Source: Puniceicoccales bacterium
Lineage (GTDB): Bacteria; Verrucomicrobiota; Verrucomicrobiia; Opitutales; LL51
DNA: 24,508 nucleotides
Reading direction: 5' to 3'
Assembly: GCA_031278845.1 (NCBI GenBank)
Contig: JAITJQ010000056.1
Coordinates: 1-24,508 of the forward strand
Part shown: piece by piece, positions 1 to 8,524 of the stretch
Layout of the letters: each line of letters begins with the position of its first letter
Numbering within the stretch: the stretch's first letter is position 1
Program-made: the position numbers and the translations under genes
The notes under the pieces: model-generated
Seen by the model: only the letters and a program-made list of their open reading frames with translations
Told to the model about the DNA's origin: nothing
Databases searched by the model: none

Positions 1-101
1 TGAAGATATTTGCGGAAGGACTTTTACCCAAATACTATTCCAAACATCCTTCTTATTCATATTGGCAAAGGGCATGGGAGAATACCTCTAGACTCTTTTA
101 A
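1..101 (+). CDS. 3' end of an unrecognised upstream gene (partial)
   Basis: The frame starting at base 3 is open from the window edge to a TAA at 99-101 and encodes about 32 residues with a protein-like composition (aromatic-rich, containing LLPKYYSKHP and YWQRAWE). It is followed by a possible terminator before glgB. The fragment is too short to assign to a family. A competing frame ends at 91 and looks less protein-like because it is dominated by hydrophobic and low-complexity residues. Being directly upstream of glgB, it could belong to a glycogen gene, but nothing in the sequence proves this. Confidence 0.4.
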   Translation, partial: KIFAEGLLPKYYSKHPSYSYWQRAWENTSRLF

Positions 102-113
102 AAAATAAGAATG

Positions 114-162
114 AATCCCAGCTTGTTTCTATCCTTATCGAAGAAAATAAACTGGGATTTTT
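114..162 (+). terminator. possible intrinsic terminator upstream of glgB
   Basis: An inverted repeat pairs AATCCCAG (114-121) with CTGGGATT (152-159). The pairing extends imperfectly inward (TTGTTTCT against AGAAAATAAA), and the right arm runs into a TTTTT tract at 158-162. The loop is long, so this is only a moderate candidate for terminating the partial upstream gene. Confidence 0.4.
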
Positions 163-186
163 AAAAAAAATTATCATTATGGCAAT

Positions 187-2388
187 GTGATTATTTCGCA
201 GGAGGAATTGTTAACTTTCGTGTCGGCGAAGCATTCTCAGCCCCACGATCGGCTAGGAATGCACTTTTGGACCGAAAATGAAAAAAAGAAAATCGTCGTT
301 CGGGCATTTCTAGCAGAAACGCAACGCTGTTCCGTCATCGACGTGGCGGACGGTAAAAAATATGCCATGAAAAAACTCGATGCATCCGGTTTTTTTGAAG
401 CGGCTATCGAAAGGTCCGATTGCTTTAAATATCAGTTGCAATCCGAAGATTTTAGAGGCAATAGGAAAATATTTTTTGATCCTTACTCCTTCCAACCGAC
501 GATTTCAGCATTCGATCAACACCTCTTCAATGAAGGTAAACATAGAAAAATTTATAAAAAATTAGGTAATCATATCCTTTCCATCGACGGTATCGAAGGT
601 ACACGCTTTTGTGTCTGGGCTCCAAGTGCGCAACGGGTTTCCATCGTTGGCGATTTCAACCATTGGGATGGCCGCTACGGATTGATGCGAATGCTCGGAA
701 ATTCTGGTCTCTGGGAACTGTTTATTCCGGAAAATTTGAACGGTTGTCCCTACAAATACGAAATTGTCGGCGCCGATGGCAATCTGCGCTTGAAAAGTGA
801 CCCTTATGGCCATTACTTCGAGGGTCCTCCGAATAATGCCTCCATCGTGATGGGCTCAATATCCGATTTCCCTTGGAATGATCAGGCTTGGCGGAAAAAA
901 ATAAATGATTTCCGTTCCGATGCGATTAGTATTTATGAGGTACATATCGATTCCTGGCGAAAAGTCGTCGAAGAACAAAATCGCCCTCTGAATTACCGCG
1001 AATTGGCCCGGATACTGTGCGACTATGTCTGTGAAATGGGATTTACACACATCGAACTGATGCCCATTATGGAACATCCTTTTCTCGGTTCGTGGGGATA
1101 CCAGGTTACGGGTTTCTTCGCGCCAACTCACCGTTATGGGATACCCGATGATTTTCGTTACTTTGTCAACCATTGCCACCAAAGGGGGGTCGGTGTGATT
1201 CTCGATTGGGTCCCCGCCCACTTCCCAAAGGATGCCTTCGCCCTGGAGTATTTCGATGGCACACACCTTTACGAGCATGCCGATCCACGCCAAGGTATGC
1301 ACAAAGATTGGGGGACGTTGATTTTTAATTACGGACGCCACGAAGTGCGTAATTTTTTGATCGGCGGTGCGCTCCATTGGTTCGACCAATTCCATATCGA
1401 TGGCATTCGCATCGATGCGGTTTCCTCCATGCTTTACCTCGATTATGCGCGAAAATCCGATGAATGGATCCCCAATCGCTACGGAGGTCACGAAAATATC
1501 GAGGCCATCGAATTTTTACGGGAATTAAATGATACGATCCATGAAAAATTTCCCCAAGCGATTACCATTGCCGAGGAATCGACTTCCTTTGGCGGCGTAA
1601 CACGTCCAACGAATTATCACGGGTTAGGCTTCGATATGAAATGGAATATGGGTTGGATGCACGATACGCTAAACTATTTCTCCCAGCCAACCATTTACCG
1701 AAAATATTACCACAATCAATTAACATTTGGCATGCTTTATCAGTATTCCGAACGCTTTATGCTTGCATTTTCCCACGATGAAGTGGTTTATGGCAAACGT
1801 TCTCTAATTAGTAAAATGCCCGGTAACGACATGCGCGAGAAATCGAAAAATTTGTGCGCACTTTACGGATTGATGTGGGGCTGGCCTGGAAAAAAATTAC
1901 TCTTCATGGGCGACGAATTCGGCCAGTCCAATGAATGGGATCACAATAAAAGTCTGGACTGGCACCTGTTACAATATTCGGACCATCTGGGCGTCCAACG
2001 GTGGATCCGCGATCTCAATTTTCTTTACCGAAAACAACAATTCTTAGCCCAATCGGATTTCGATTTGCACGGATTTTCCTGGGCCGTTGTTGACGATATC
2101 GATAACAGCGTGTTTGCATTTTTCCGCCATGGTCAAAATGGAGAATGTTTGCTCGTCGTTTGTAATTTAACACCGGTAATACGCCAAGATTATAAAATAG
2201 GTGTGCCCTACGAAGGGTGTTGGAGAGAAATACTCAACAGCGACGCGAAACATTACGGGGGCGATGGCCTGGGTAATTCGGACGAATGTCATACTCAGAG
2301 CGGTACTTTCCATAATTATTCCCAATATCTGTCACTGTTCCTCCCGGGTTTGAGCGCACTATTTTTTCTAAGGGATACTTGCCCTTAG
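187..2388 (+). CDS. glgB: 1,4-alpha-glucan branching enzyme (GlgB)
   Basis: This enzyme cuts alpha-1,4 glucan chains and re-attaches them through alpha-1,6 bonds during cytoplasmic glycogen synthesis. The 733 residues are normal for GlgB. They comprise an N-terminal module, a CBM48 domain (FCVWAPSAQRVSIVGDFN, near residues 140-160), a GH13 barrel and a C-terminal beta domain. The four GH13 motifs are present: DWVPAHF (D340), GIRIDAVSS with nucleophile D410, AEES with general acid E463, and FSHDEV with D531. The start is uncertain. GTG at 187 has no Shine-Dalgarno; an in-frame GTG at 220 lies 14 bases after a GGAGG at 201-205. The last codons (DTCP and the stop) lie inside a hairpin repeat module that begins at 2368, so the C-terminus may have been altered by repeat insertion. 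The enzyme stands alone here; no other glg gene is visible. Confidence 0.97.
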   Translation: MIISQEELLTFVSAKHSQPHDRLGMHFWTENEKKKIVVRAFLAETQRCSVIDVADGKKYAMKKLDASGFFEAAIERSDCFKYQLQSEDFRGNRKIFFDPYSFQPTISAFDQHLFNEGKHRKIYKKLGNHILSIDGIEGTRFCVWAPSAQRVSIVGDFNHWDGRYGLMRMLGNSGLWELFIPENLNGCPYKYEIVGADGNLRLKSDPYGHYFEGPPNNASIVMGSISDFPWNDQAWRKKINDFRSDAISIYEVHIDSWRKVVEEQNRPLNYRELARILCDYVCEMGFTHIELMPIMEHPFLGSWGYQVTGFFAPTHRYGIPDDFRYFVNHCHQRGVGVILDWVPAHFPKDAFALEYFDGTHLYEHADPRQGMHKDWGTLIFNYGRHEVRNFLIGGALHWFDQFHIDGIRIDAVSSMLYLDYARKSDEWIPNRYGGHENIEAIEFLRELNDTIHEKFPQAITIAEESTSFGGVTRPTNYHGLGFDMKWNMGWMHDTLNYFSQPTIYRKYYHNQLTFGMLYQYSERFMLAFSHDEVVYGKRSLISKMPGNDMREKSKNLCALYGLMWGWPGKKLLFMGDEFGQSNEWDHNKSLDWHLLQYSDHLGVQRWIRDLNFLYRKQQFLAQSDFDLHGFSWAVVDDIDNSVFAFFRHGQNGECLLVVCNLTPVIRQDYKIGVPYEGCWREILNSDAKHYGGDGLGNSDECHTQSGTFHNYSQYLSLFLPGLSALFFLRDTCP

Positions 2389-2529
2389 AATCCCCGCCAG
2401 GAGGCACCGCCTCCTGGGCCTGGATTTGACCTTGCGGCCAGACCTGCGCAGTATGCGCAGGTCTGGCCGCCAAAGGAGGTCAAGGAGTCTTTGACTCCTT
2501 GCGGGAGTCCAGAGGGCGGAGCCCTCTGG
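2368..2529. repeat. array of five GC-rich hairpin modules, partly inside the end of glgB
   Basis: Five consecutive palindromes occupy the gap between convergent glgB and the RND gene. They are CTAAGGG/CCCTTAG (2368-2388, 7-base loop); CCAGGAGGC/GCCTCCTGG (2397-2417, loop acc); a 17-bp stem starting GCGGCCAGACC (2434-2470, loop gta); CAAGGAGTC/GACTCCTTG (2481-2501, loop ttt); and CCAGAGGGC/GCCCTCTGG (2509-2529, loop gga). All stems are perfect. The linkers (AGAATCCCCGCC, GACCTTGCGGCC, GCCAAAGGAGGTCAA) recur in the arrays at 15593-15704 and 24005-24487. Lying between convergent genes, the array may also act as a bidirectional terminator, but it lacks long T tracts. Confidence 0.85.
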
Positions 2530-2549
2530 GCAGCCGGAGCCCTTAAAAT

Positions 2550-5500
2550 CTACTCAATTTCGCGGGCGAAGAATGGAATTCTATCCAGGATACGTTCCTG
2601 AAAATATTCCATGCAAACGTAAATTACGGGCGTAAGGTAAAGGGTTACGATTTGGGAAAATACCAGGCCGCCCACGACGCACAGGCCCAGGGGAATACGC
2701 GATGCGCCGTCTGCACCCCAACCCGCCGCAATGGGGATCATACCCATCAGGGCGGCGAGGGTGGTCATAATGATGGGGCGAAAGCGGGCCATACTCGCCT
2801 CATGGATCGCATCTTCGGGAGATTTTCCTTCCCGCCGACGGGCTATGGCAAAGTCCACAATCATGATACCATTCTTCTTCACGATACCCAGGAGCATGAA
2901 GAGGCCGATGCAGGCGTACAGCGACAGCTCCATGCCATTGAAATGGAACACATCCTTTGCCAAAAGTAGGGTCGCCAGTCCCCCGAGCATCGCCACGGTC
3001 AGGGAGGACAGCACCGTAATGGGATGGATATAGCTTTCGTAGAGAATACCTAGGATGGTATACATGACAAAAATGGCAACAAAAAGTAAAATCATGATGA
3101 TGCGCATGGTTTCAGCGAAGGTCGCCGCCTCACCTTGGAAAACTCCCGTTACCGATGGTGGTAGAAGTTCTTGAGCTTTTTGGCTGATAAATTTCGTCGC
3201 ATCGCCGATCGCATAGCCCGGATGTAAATTAAAATACAGCGTCACCGAATTCATGTTATTAATGTGGCACACGCTTACCGGCCCAAGGTGTTGTTTCACG
3301 GAGGCCACCGATTGGAGGGGGGTCAGATCCCCACTGCGCGTGCGCACGTAAAGGTCCTTCAAATCGTCGGGTGAATTTTTCGCATCCCCTTTCGTCGTCA
3401 CGATGACCTTGTACTGGTTGATATCGCCCTTAATCAAATAGGCATAGTTTTCCGAGAAAGCATTTTTAATTTCATTTTCAATGGCGGTCACGTTGACGCC
3501 GTAGAGGGAAGCCTGTTCCCGGAGAAATTCAATTTCCAACTCAGGGTTTTGCAAATACAGATCGGTGGAAACACTCGCAAACCCGGGATGGGTCATCATC
3601 GCCAACTGCAACTTTTGGGCCGGTTCCACGAGGTCCTGAAAATTATTGGACGTCAAAGAAAAACAATACTTTCCCTGGTTCGTCTTTTGGGTCCCCGTAT
3701 TAATTTGCAGATTGGGAATGGGCTGTAAAAAAGTCATTGCGCCGGGAATCATAAATAATTTTTTCGTAAGATTTCGCGCAATTTCCTGGATCGTCGTTTT
3801 TCCGCGGTCTTCCTTTAAAAACACGATAACGAGGCCCTGATTTTCCTGCATAAATCCGCTGATTCCCGTTACCAGCATCGCCTGGCGCACATTCTCATCG
3901 GATGCCAATGTGGCCTGCACCTGGTCCTGGTAGGCGTGCATCTGCTTGGGCGAAGTTCCCTCTTTCCCGATGAAAACGCCCATCATCATGCCGCTGTCTC
4001 CCTCCGGTAAAAACGTTTTGGGCAGCTTTAGGAAGCAGAGGTAGGTCAGGACCGTACAGAGCAGCCAGATAAATATCGCCGTCCACCGCTTATCCAGAAA
4101 CCAGCGCAGCGTCACTCCGTAGAAACGTAAAAATTGTGCCTCCAAAAAATTGGCCAACCGCTCCAATGTGGTGCGACTTTCGTGGGCAATCGGTTTCAAT
4201 AGCCGCGCACACATCATGGGCGTCACCGTAATCGATACCACTCCCGAGGCGAGAATCGCCACCACGATGGTGATCGAAAACTCCCGAAAGACACGGCCGA
4301 GTTGGCCCGGCATGAAAATCATCGGTATGAAAACGGCCGCCAGGGATAACGTCATCGACAAAATGGTAAACGTGATTTCCTTACCCCCTTCGATGGATGC
4401 CTGCAGGGGTGTTTCGCCCAGTTTTTCCATGCGGCGTACCATATTTTCCAAAAAAACAATGGCATCATCCACTAAAAATCCAATGGCCAGCGTCAACGCG
4501 AGTAGGGATAAATTATCCAGCGAATAGTTCAATAGCCGCATCACCACGAAGGTGATGAGCAGGGACAGCGGCAGGGCAACCACCGGAATAAAGGTCTCCC
4601 GCAGACGCCCCAAAAAGAGAAAAATAACCGCGACAACCAGTAAAAATGCGATAACCAGCGTCTCCTTCACATCGTCGATGGAATTGGCGATTTTGTGGGC
4701 GCGGTCATGAACCGGCGTCAATGTCACCGACGAAGGAAGCTGGCGATTGATCTGTGGAATTAATTTTCCAATCGCCTCTGAAATTTTGACGGCATTCGCT
4801 CCGGCTCCCCGTGTAACGGCAATGGCCACGCTCGTCCTTCCCGGCGGCATATCGCGATTCCAATAGCACATGCGCACGTCGTTCGATTCGACACCCTCGA
4901 TGGCCTCGCCCACGTCCCGCAAATAAATGGGTGCCCCATTTTTGTAGGCAATGATCAGGTCGCTGTAGCCCTGGGCAGTTTCCAATTGCCCCATGGGTTT
5001 CAAAACAACCGAATTTTTCTTGCCTTTCAAACTACCGGCAGCCATGGATACGGTCCCCAGGCGTACCGCATCGGCGACGTTCGAAATCGTAATGCCTTTG
5101 TTGTAAAGTTTATCCGTATCGAGTTCGATGCGTATGGCCCGTTTGATGCCGTAGACCTGTACCTTCGATACGCCATCCAAAATGCTAATTTTATTGATGA
5201 TTTCTCGATCGGCGAGCTCGTACAATTCCGCCTGCGATAGGGTATCGCTGCTCAAATTCAGGAAAAAAATGGGAATGCTATTGGGATCCGTTTTTTCGTA
5301 GACCGGTTGCGCCGGCATATCGTGGGGGAGCTGGCTCGATGCCCGCGTAATCGCCGCCTGCACATCGTTGGCCGCCGAATCGATACTTTTATTCAGATTG
5401 AATTGCAAGGTAATGCTCGCCATTCCCTGCATGCTGGTCGAAGTCACTTGATCGATGCCCGAAATTTGCATGAATTCCTTTTCAAGGGGCGATGCGATAT

Positions 5501-5687
5501 TGGCCGCCACCATTTGCGGATCCATTCCCGGGTATCCCGCGCGCACATTGATGACGGGATAGTCAACCACCGGAAGGTCACTAACCGGCAGCTCCCAATA
5601 GCTGAAAACTCCCGCGAGGATGACGGAAATAACCAGCAGCATCGTCATCACTGGACGTTTAATAAAAATTTCACTTAAACTTTTCAT
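2550..5687 (-). CDS. RND efflux pump inner-membrane transporter (HAE-1 family, MdtB/MdtC/AcrB type)
   Basis: This is the proton-driven inner-membrane pump of a tripartite drug or detergent efflux system. At 1045 residues it has the standard HAE-1 length and begins with the family signature (FIKRPVMTMLLVISVILAG, then PVSDLPVVDYP). The proton-relay aspartates in transmembrane segment 4 are D407 and D408, in GFLVDDAIVFLEN, the same numbers as in E. coli AcrB. The TM10 lysine is K938 in GIVKKNGIMIVDFA. Two large periplasmic loops carry the porter and docking domains. It is the last gene of an operon, beginning 6 bases after the fusion-protein stop codon, with no Shine-Dalgarno sequence. Substrate cannot be told from sequence; the overall style is closer to MdtBC than to AcrB. 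Confidence 0.96.
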   Translation of the reverse strand: MKSLSEIFIKRPVMTMLLVISVILAGVFSYWELPVSDLPVVDYPVINVRAGYPGMDPQMVAANIASPLEKEFMQISGIDQVTSTSMQGMASITLQFNLNKSIDSAANDVQAAITRASSQLPHDMPAQPVYEKTDPNSIPIFFLNLSSDTLSQAELYELADREIINKISILDGVSKVQVYGIKRAIRIELDTDKLYNKGITISNVADAVRLGTVSMAAGSLKGKKNSVVLKPMGQLETAQGYSDLIIAYKNGAPIYLRDVGEAIEGVESNDVRMCYWNRDMPPGRTSVAIAVTRGAGANAVKISEAIGKLIPQINRQLPSSVTLTPVHDRAHKIANSIDDVKETLVIAFLLVVAVIFLFLGRLRETFIPVVALPLSLLITFVVMRLLNYSLDNLSLLALTLAIGFLVDDAIVFLENMVRRMEKLGETPLQASIEGGKEITFTILSMTLSLAAVFIPMIFMPGQLGRVFREFSITIVVAILASGVVSITVTPMMCARLLKPIAHESRTTLERLANFLEAQFLRFYGVTLRWFLDKRWTAIFIWLLCTVLTYLCFLKLPKTFLPEGDSGMMMGVFIGKEGTSPKQMHAYQDQVQATLASDENVRQAMLVTGISGFMQENQGLVIVFLKEDRGKTTIQEIARNLTKKLFMIPGAMTFLQPIPNLQINTGTQKTNQGKYCFSLTSNNFQDLVEPAQKLQLAMMTHPGFASVSTDLYLQNPELEIEFLREQASLYGVNVTAIENEIKNAFSENYAYLIKGDINQYKVIVTTKGDAKNSPDDLKDLYVRTRSGDLTPLQSVASVKQHLGPVSVCHINNMNSVTLYFNLHPGYAIGDATKFISQKAQELLPPSVTGVFQGEAATFAETMRIIMILLFVAIFVMYTILGILYESYIHPITVLSSLTVAMLGGLATLLLAKDVFHFNGMELSLYACIGLFMLLGIVKKNGIMIVDFAIARRREGKSPEDAIHEASMARFRPIIMTTLAALMGMIPIAAGWGADGASRIPLGLCVVGGLVFSQIVTLYLTPVIYVCMEYFQERILDRIPFFAREIE

Positions 5688-5693
5688 AGTCTA

Positions 5694-6872
5694 TCACTGT
5701 TTTGGCTGTTGGAGGGCCTGTCCAGCGGGTGCTCCAGCGGGTGCTCCGTCGGGCATGGGAATCACATCCGATCCGTTGCCCAGTAACATACTGCCGCGCA
5801 AAATAATCGTCTCCCCTTCGTTTATTCCCTGTTTTATGGTTACAAATTCCTGATTTCGGTAGCCCAATTCCGGATAAATTTGTTCCGCCCGGTGTTTCGT
5901 TGCCGAGGCTTCATCGGCCCGAACCCGGTACAGATAGGGCTTTCCCGCGTTGTTGACCTTCATACTTTCCGAGGGAACTACTACCACGTCCTTCAAAACT
6001 TCCAGCTCCACGTTGACGTGTACCGTACATCCGGGCCAAAATTGGTAATTTTCGTTTGGAAATTCACCCCGCAGATGAATGATTCCGCTCTCCGCGTCGA
6101 CCCCATTGTCGAGAAACTTCAGGACGCCCTTGGTCCGAATCGCTTTATCGGCAACCAATACAATTTCAAGACCCAATTGGCGGCCGGTTTCGAATTGCCG
6201 TTTCAGTGTAGGGAAATCGTTTTCCGAAATGAAAAAATCGACACCCAACGGCGTCATTTGGCGAATCGAAACGAGTCGCTGCATGGCACTGATAACCGCA
6301 CCGCGATCCACCAGGCGCTTCCCCATCATCCCGGAAAAAGGAGCCCCGATGCAACAGTGTTCCAGATCGATTTTAGCGCGCTCAATGGCGGCTTCCGCGG
6401 AAACAATATTCGCCCGATCCTGGGCCGCGCGCGTGGAGTAGGTTTCAAATTCCTGCTTCGAAATATAATCCTTGTCCATCAGCGACTTCGAACGCTCCAG
6501 CTGGACCTGATCGATCGAGAGCTGGGCGCGATGGCGATCCAAATCCGCTTCCGCTGCCTTTAGATTGGCCCTGTATCGCCGATCGTTGATATGAAATAAC
6601 GGCTGTCCCTGCTCAACCAATGCACCCTCCTCAAAATCGACGGAAATAATTTCGCCGCTAATCTGGGAAACGATGTCGACCGCATTGTAGGCGCGGCAGC
6701 GGCCTACCGATGACAAATACACCGGAAAATCCCGTTTAATCGCTCTAGTTACAACGACCGGAACGGGGGGGCGCCCTTTGGGTTGATCCAGGGAGGAGGC
6801 CGTCTCTTTGCCACATCCCCCTAGAATCATACCACAGGCAATGGGAAAAATTTTTAACACTGATTTTGACAT
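5694..6872 (-). CDS. RND efflux membrane-fusion protein, lipoprotein
   Basis: This is the periplasmic adaptor linking the RND pump to the outer-membrane channel. The 392 residues start with a lipoprotein signal peptide ending in the lipobox ILGG-C20, so it should be lipid-anchored. A typical adaptor order follows: beta-barrel strand and lipoyl half (VSQISGEIISVDFEEGALVEQGQPLF), an alpha-helical hairpin (about residues 95-165), the second lipoyl half (IGAPFSGMMGKRLVDRGAVIS) and barrel domains. The C-terminus is a short Gly-Ala-Pro and Gln-rich tail (GAPAGAPAGQALQQ). It starts 2 bases after the stop of the outer-membrane factor and ends 6 bases before the pump gene, so all three genes are co-transcribed. 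No Shine-Dalgarno precedes the ATG. Confidence 0.94.
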   Translation of the reverse strand: MSKSVLKIFPIACGMILGGCGKETASSLDQPKGRPPVPVVVTRAIKRDFPVYLSSVGRCRAYNAVDIVSQISGEIISVDFEEGALVEQGQPLFHINDRRYRANLKAAEADLDRHRAQLSIDQVQLERSKSLMDKDYISKQEFETYSTRAAQDRANIVSAEAAIERAKIDLEHCCIGAPFSGMMGKRLVDRGAVISAMQRLVSIRQMTPLGVDFFISENDFPTLKRQFETGRQLGLEIVLVADKAIRTKGVLKFLDNGVDAESGIIHLRGEFPNENYQFWPGCTVHVNVELEVLKDVVVVPSESMKVNNAGKPYLYRVRADEASATKHRAEQIYPELGYRNQEFVTIKQGINEGETIILRGSMLLGNGSDVIPMPDGAPAGAPAGQALQQPKQ

Positions 6873-6874
6873 AT

Positions 6875-8308
6875 TTACTGTTTTTCTAGAATTTTACCCG
6901 TACAATAGGCCAGCCGGACCCAACTGACCGAGAGATCGTTCTGGGCACATACGAGCTGTTTTCGCGCCACGGAAAGCGCATTCTGGGAGGTCAACAAATC
7001 CGTAAAGGAACACAACCCATTTGTGTAGGCCTCCTGGGCATAGTTGGCCGACTCCCAGGCACATCGTTCCGAATTCTGTGCCGAATTCAGCTTTTGAATC
7101 GCTGATTTTAACGTATAAAAGTGCTCCCAAACCTCACCCACAACGCCTAGGGCTTTCGCCTTCAGCTGTTGGCGGGCGATTTCCAATTCTTCGCGGGCCA
7201 TTAAACGTTCCGCCATCTTTAAATGGCCGTCAAAAATATCCCAACGGAGTCCCAGATAGGCTTCAAAATTATTGTACATTCCTGGCGTATCCTGAATTTT
7301 TTTCCGTGACGCTTTCAATCCGGCAACCAGTTCCGGATATTGGTCATATTTTTTCGCTTCCAGGTTGTGTTGCTTCGCCGCTAGCAATTCTCCTTTTGCC
7401 TGCATATCCTGTCGCATTACCAGTGATTGCTCGATCAAATTTTCCAACTCATCCACATCGGGAATTGTCTGAGTATCGCTTGCCATGATACGTAAACCGT
7501 TGCTCACGCGAACGCCGATGGCAACGGCCAAATGTGCCCGTGCGGATTCCACTGCTGAACGGGAATTCTCCAGTTCAAATTCGGCGGCACTGTGCGCGGC
7601 CTGTGCCTTTAGCAAATCCTGTCGATTGGCCAATCCCGATTGGTGTCGATTCTGGGCGGCATCCAGCGCCACCTTCGCGTCCTCCAAATTTTGTTTATTA
7701 GCTTTTACAATTGCAAGAGCCGAATCCAGGAAAAAATACGCCAACTCTACCCGGTAAGCCACATCCTGCAAGGCCTGGTTGAATTGGAAATTAGCCGCCT
7801 TTAGCGCACTGAGTGCCGCCCGGGACGATTCCCTATGCGCACCAAACTTGAATAGGGAGTAATTGATTTCGACCTGGGGATAAATGACATTGGAGACGGA
7901 AGTTGTTAAATGTTTTTTATCGGATGCCAGAGCGCCCAATTGTTCTGCGCGTGCGGCATTTAAACTGGCCGTCACATGGGGATAAAACGCACTATCGGCC
8001 TTTGTTTTTTGGGCGGAAGCGAGTGCCGATTGACACCAGGCCACCTTCGTTTCAGGATTGTGTGCAAATGCCAAATCGAGCAACTCGTAGAGATCCAATT
8101 TATGGTCAAAGGAAATGACAGTTTCGCGACTCGATGGTTCCAGTGAAGTTGGGATAGTATTTATTTTGCTCATATGGTGGACCCGTTGTTCATTCTCCTG
8201 GACAGCTTTTTCAAAGCTACTACAACCGCCCAACCCTAGGAACATTGGGAATGTAAATATTTTCGCCACTACGGCACAAACAACACCAGTTCCACTCCAA
8301 TTCTTCAC
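6875..8308 (-). CDS. outer-membrane efflux channel, TolC/OprM family lipoprotein
   Basis: This is the outer-membrane exit duct of the tripartite pump and the first gene of the efflux operon. The 477 residues begin with a signal peptide ending in lipobox GLGG-C29, as in OprM/NodT-type channels. Two repeats of the long helical outer-membrane-factor domain follow, rich in Ala, Gln and Leu, with typical segments such as LDLYELLDLAFAHNPE, NRHQSGLANRQDLLKAQAA and YTNGLCSFTDLLTSQNAL. The GTG start at 8308 is chosen because it gives a complete signal peptide. It lies only 6 bases after the -10 box of a strong promoter, so the message is probably leaderless. Confidence 0.93.
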   Translation of the reverse strand: MKNWSGTGVVCAVVAKIFTFPMFLGLGGCSSFEKAVQENEQRVHHMSKINTIPTSLEPSSRETVISFDHKLDLYELLDLAFAHNPETKVAWCQSALASAQKTKADSAFYPHVTASLNAARAEQLGALASDKKHLTTSVSNVIYPQVEINYSLFKFGAHRESSRAALSALKAANFQFNQALQDVAYRVELAYFFLDSALAIVKANKQNLEDAKVALDAAQNRHQSGLANRQDLLKAQAAHSAAEFELENSRSAVESARAHLAVAIGVRVSNGLRIMASDTQTIPDVDELENLIEQSLVMRQDMQAKGELLAAKQHNLEAKKYDQYPELVAGLKASRKKIQDTPGMYNNFEAYLGLRWDIFDGHLKMAERLMAREELEIARQQLKAKALGVVGEVWEHFYTLKSAIQKLNSAQNSERCAWESANYAQEAYTNGLCSFTDLLTSQNALSVARKQLVCAQNDLSVSWVRLAYCTGKILEKQ

Positions 8309-8314
8309 GCTGTA

Positions 8315-8343
8315 AGGATATCTTAATTTTTTTTACCTGTCAA
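8315..8343 (-). promoter_or_regulatory. sigma70-type promoter of the efflux operon
   Basis: Read on the minus strand: a perfect TTGACA (8338-8343), a 17-base A/T-rich spacer, and TATCCT (8315-8320). Six bases later comes the GTG start codon of the channel gene at 8308. The expected transcription start therefore coincides with the initiation codon. The rest of 8344-8524 shows nothing else I can support. Confidence 0.75.
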
Positions 8344-8524
8344 GTTTCTTGTTTCTCTAATATTTTTTTTCAAATGTTCTCCGAGCGAGCGTTATCGAGA
8401 AAAATGACTTGACGGTCCTTAATTTTCTTCAGAGGATTGGAGTAAGCGGAATGTAATTTTTTACGCCCGCATTAAATTGCTTTAAATTTTCATCATGTTT
8501 TTAAGGTATTTTCGGTGATTAATT

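Noticed and set aside
856..1491. 211-codon frame on the minus strand inside glgB
   Set aside because: It is antisense to the highly conserved GH13 catalytic core; the composition and lack of motifs show that it is a shadow.
2389..2549. tRNA or other structured RNA gene
   Set aside because: The folded segments are simple perfect hairpins with three-base loops; no cloverleaf, CCA end or anticodon arm is recognisable here or in other gaps.
5880..6563. 227-codon plus-strand frame inside the fusion-protein gene
   Set aside because: It is antisense to a clear adaptor gene and has no motif or start signal.
8398..8450. Possible third copy of the 65-bp repeat (cttgacggtcctt near 8408)
   Set aside because: Only a short stretch resembles the other copies; the peptide and the central G-rich block are absent.
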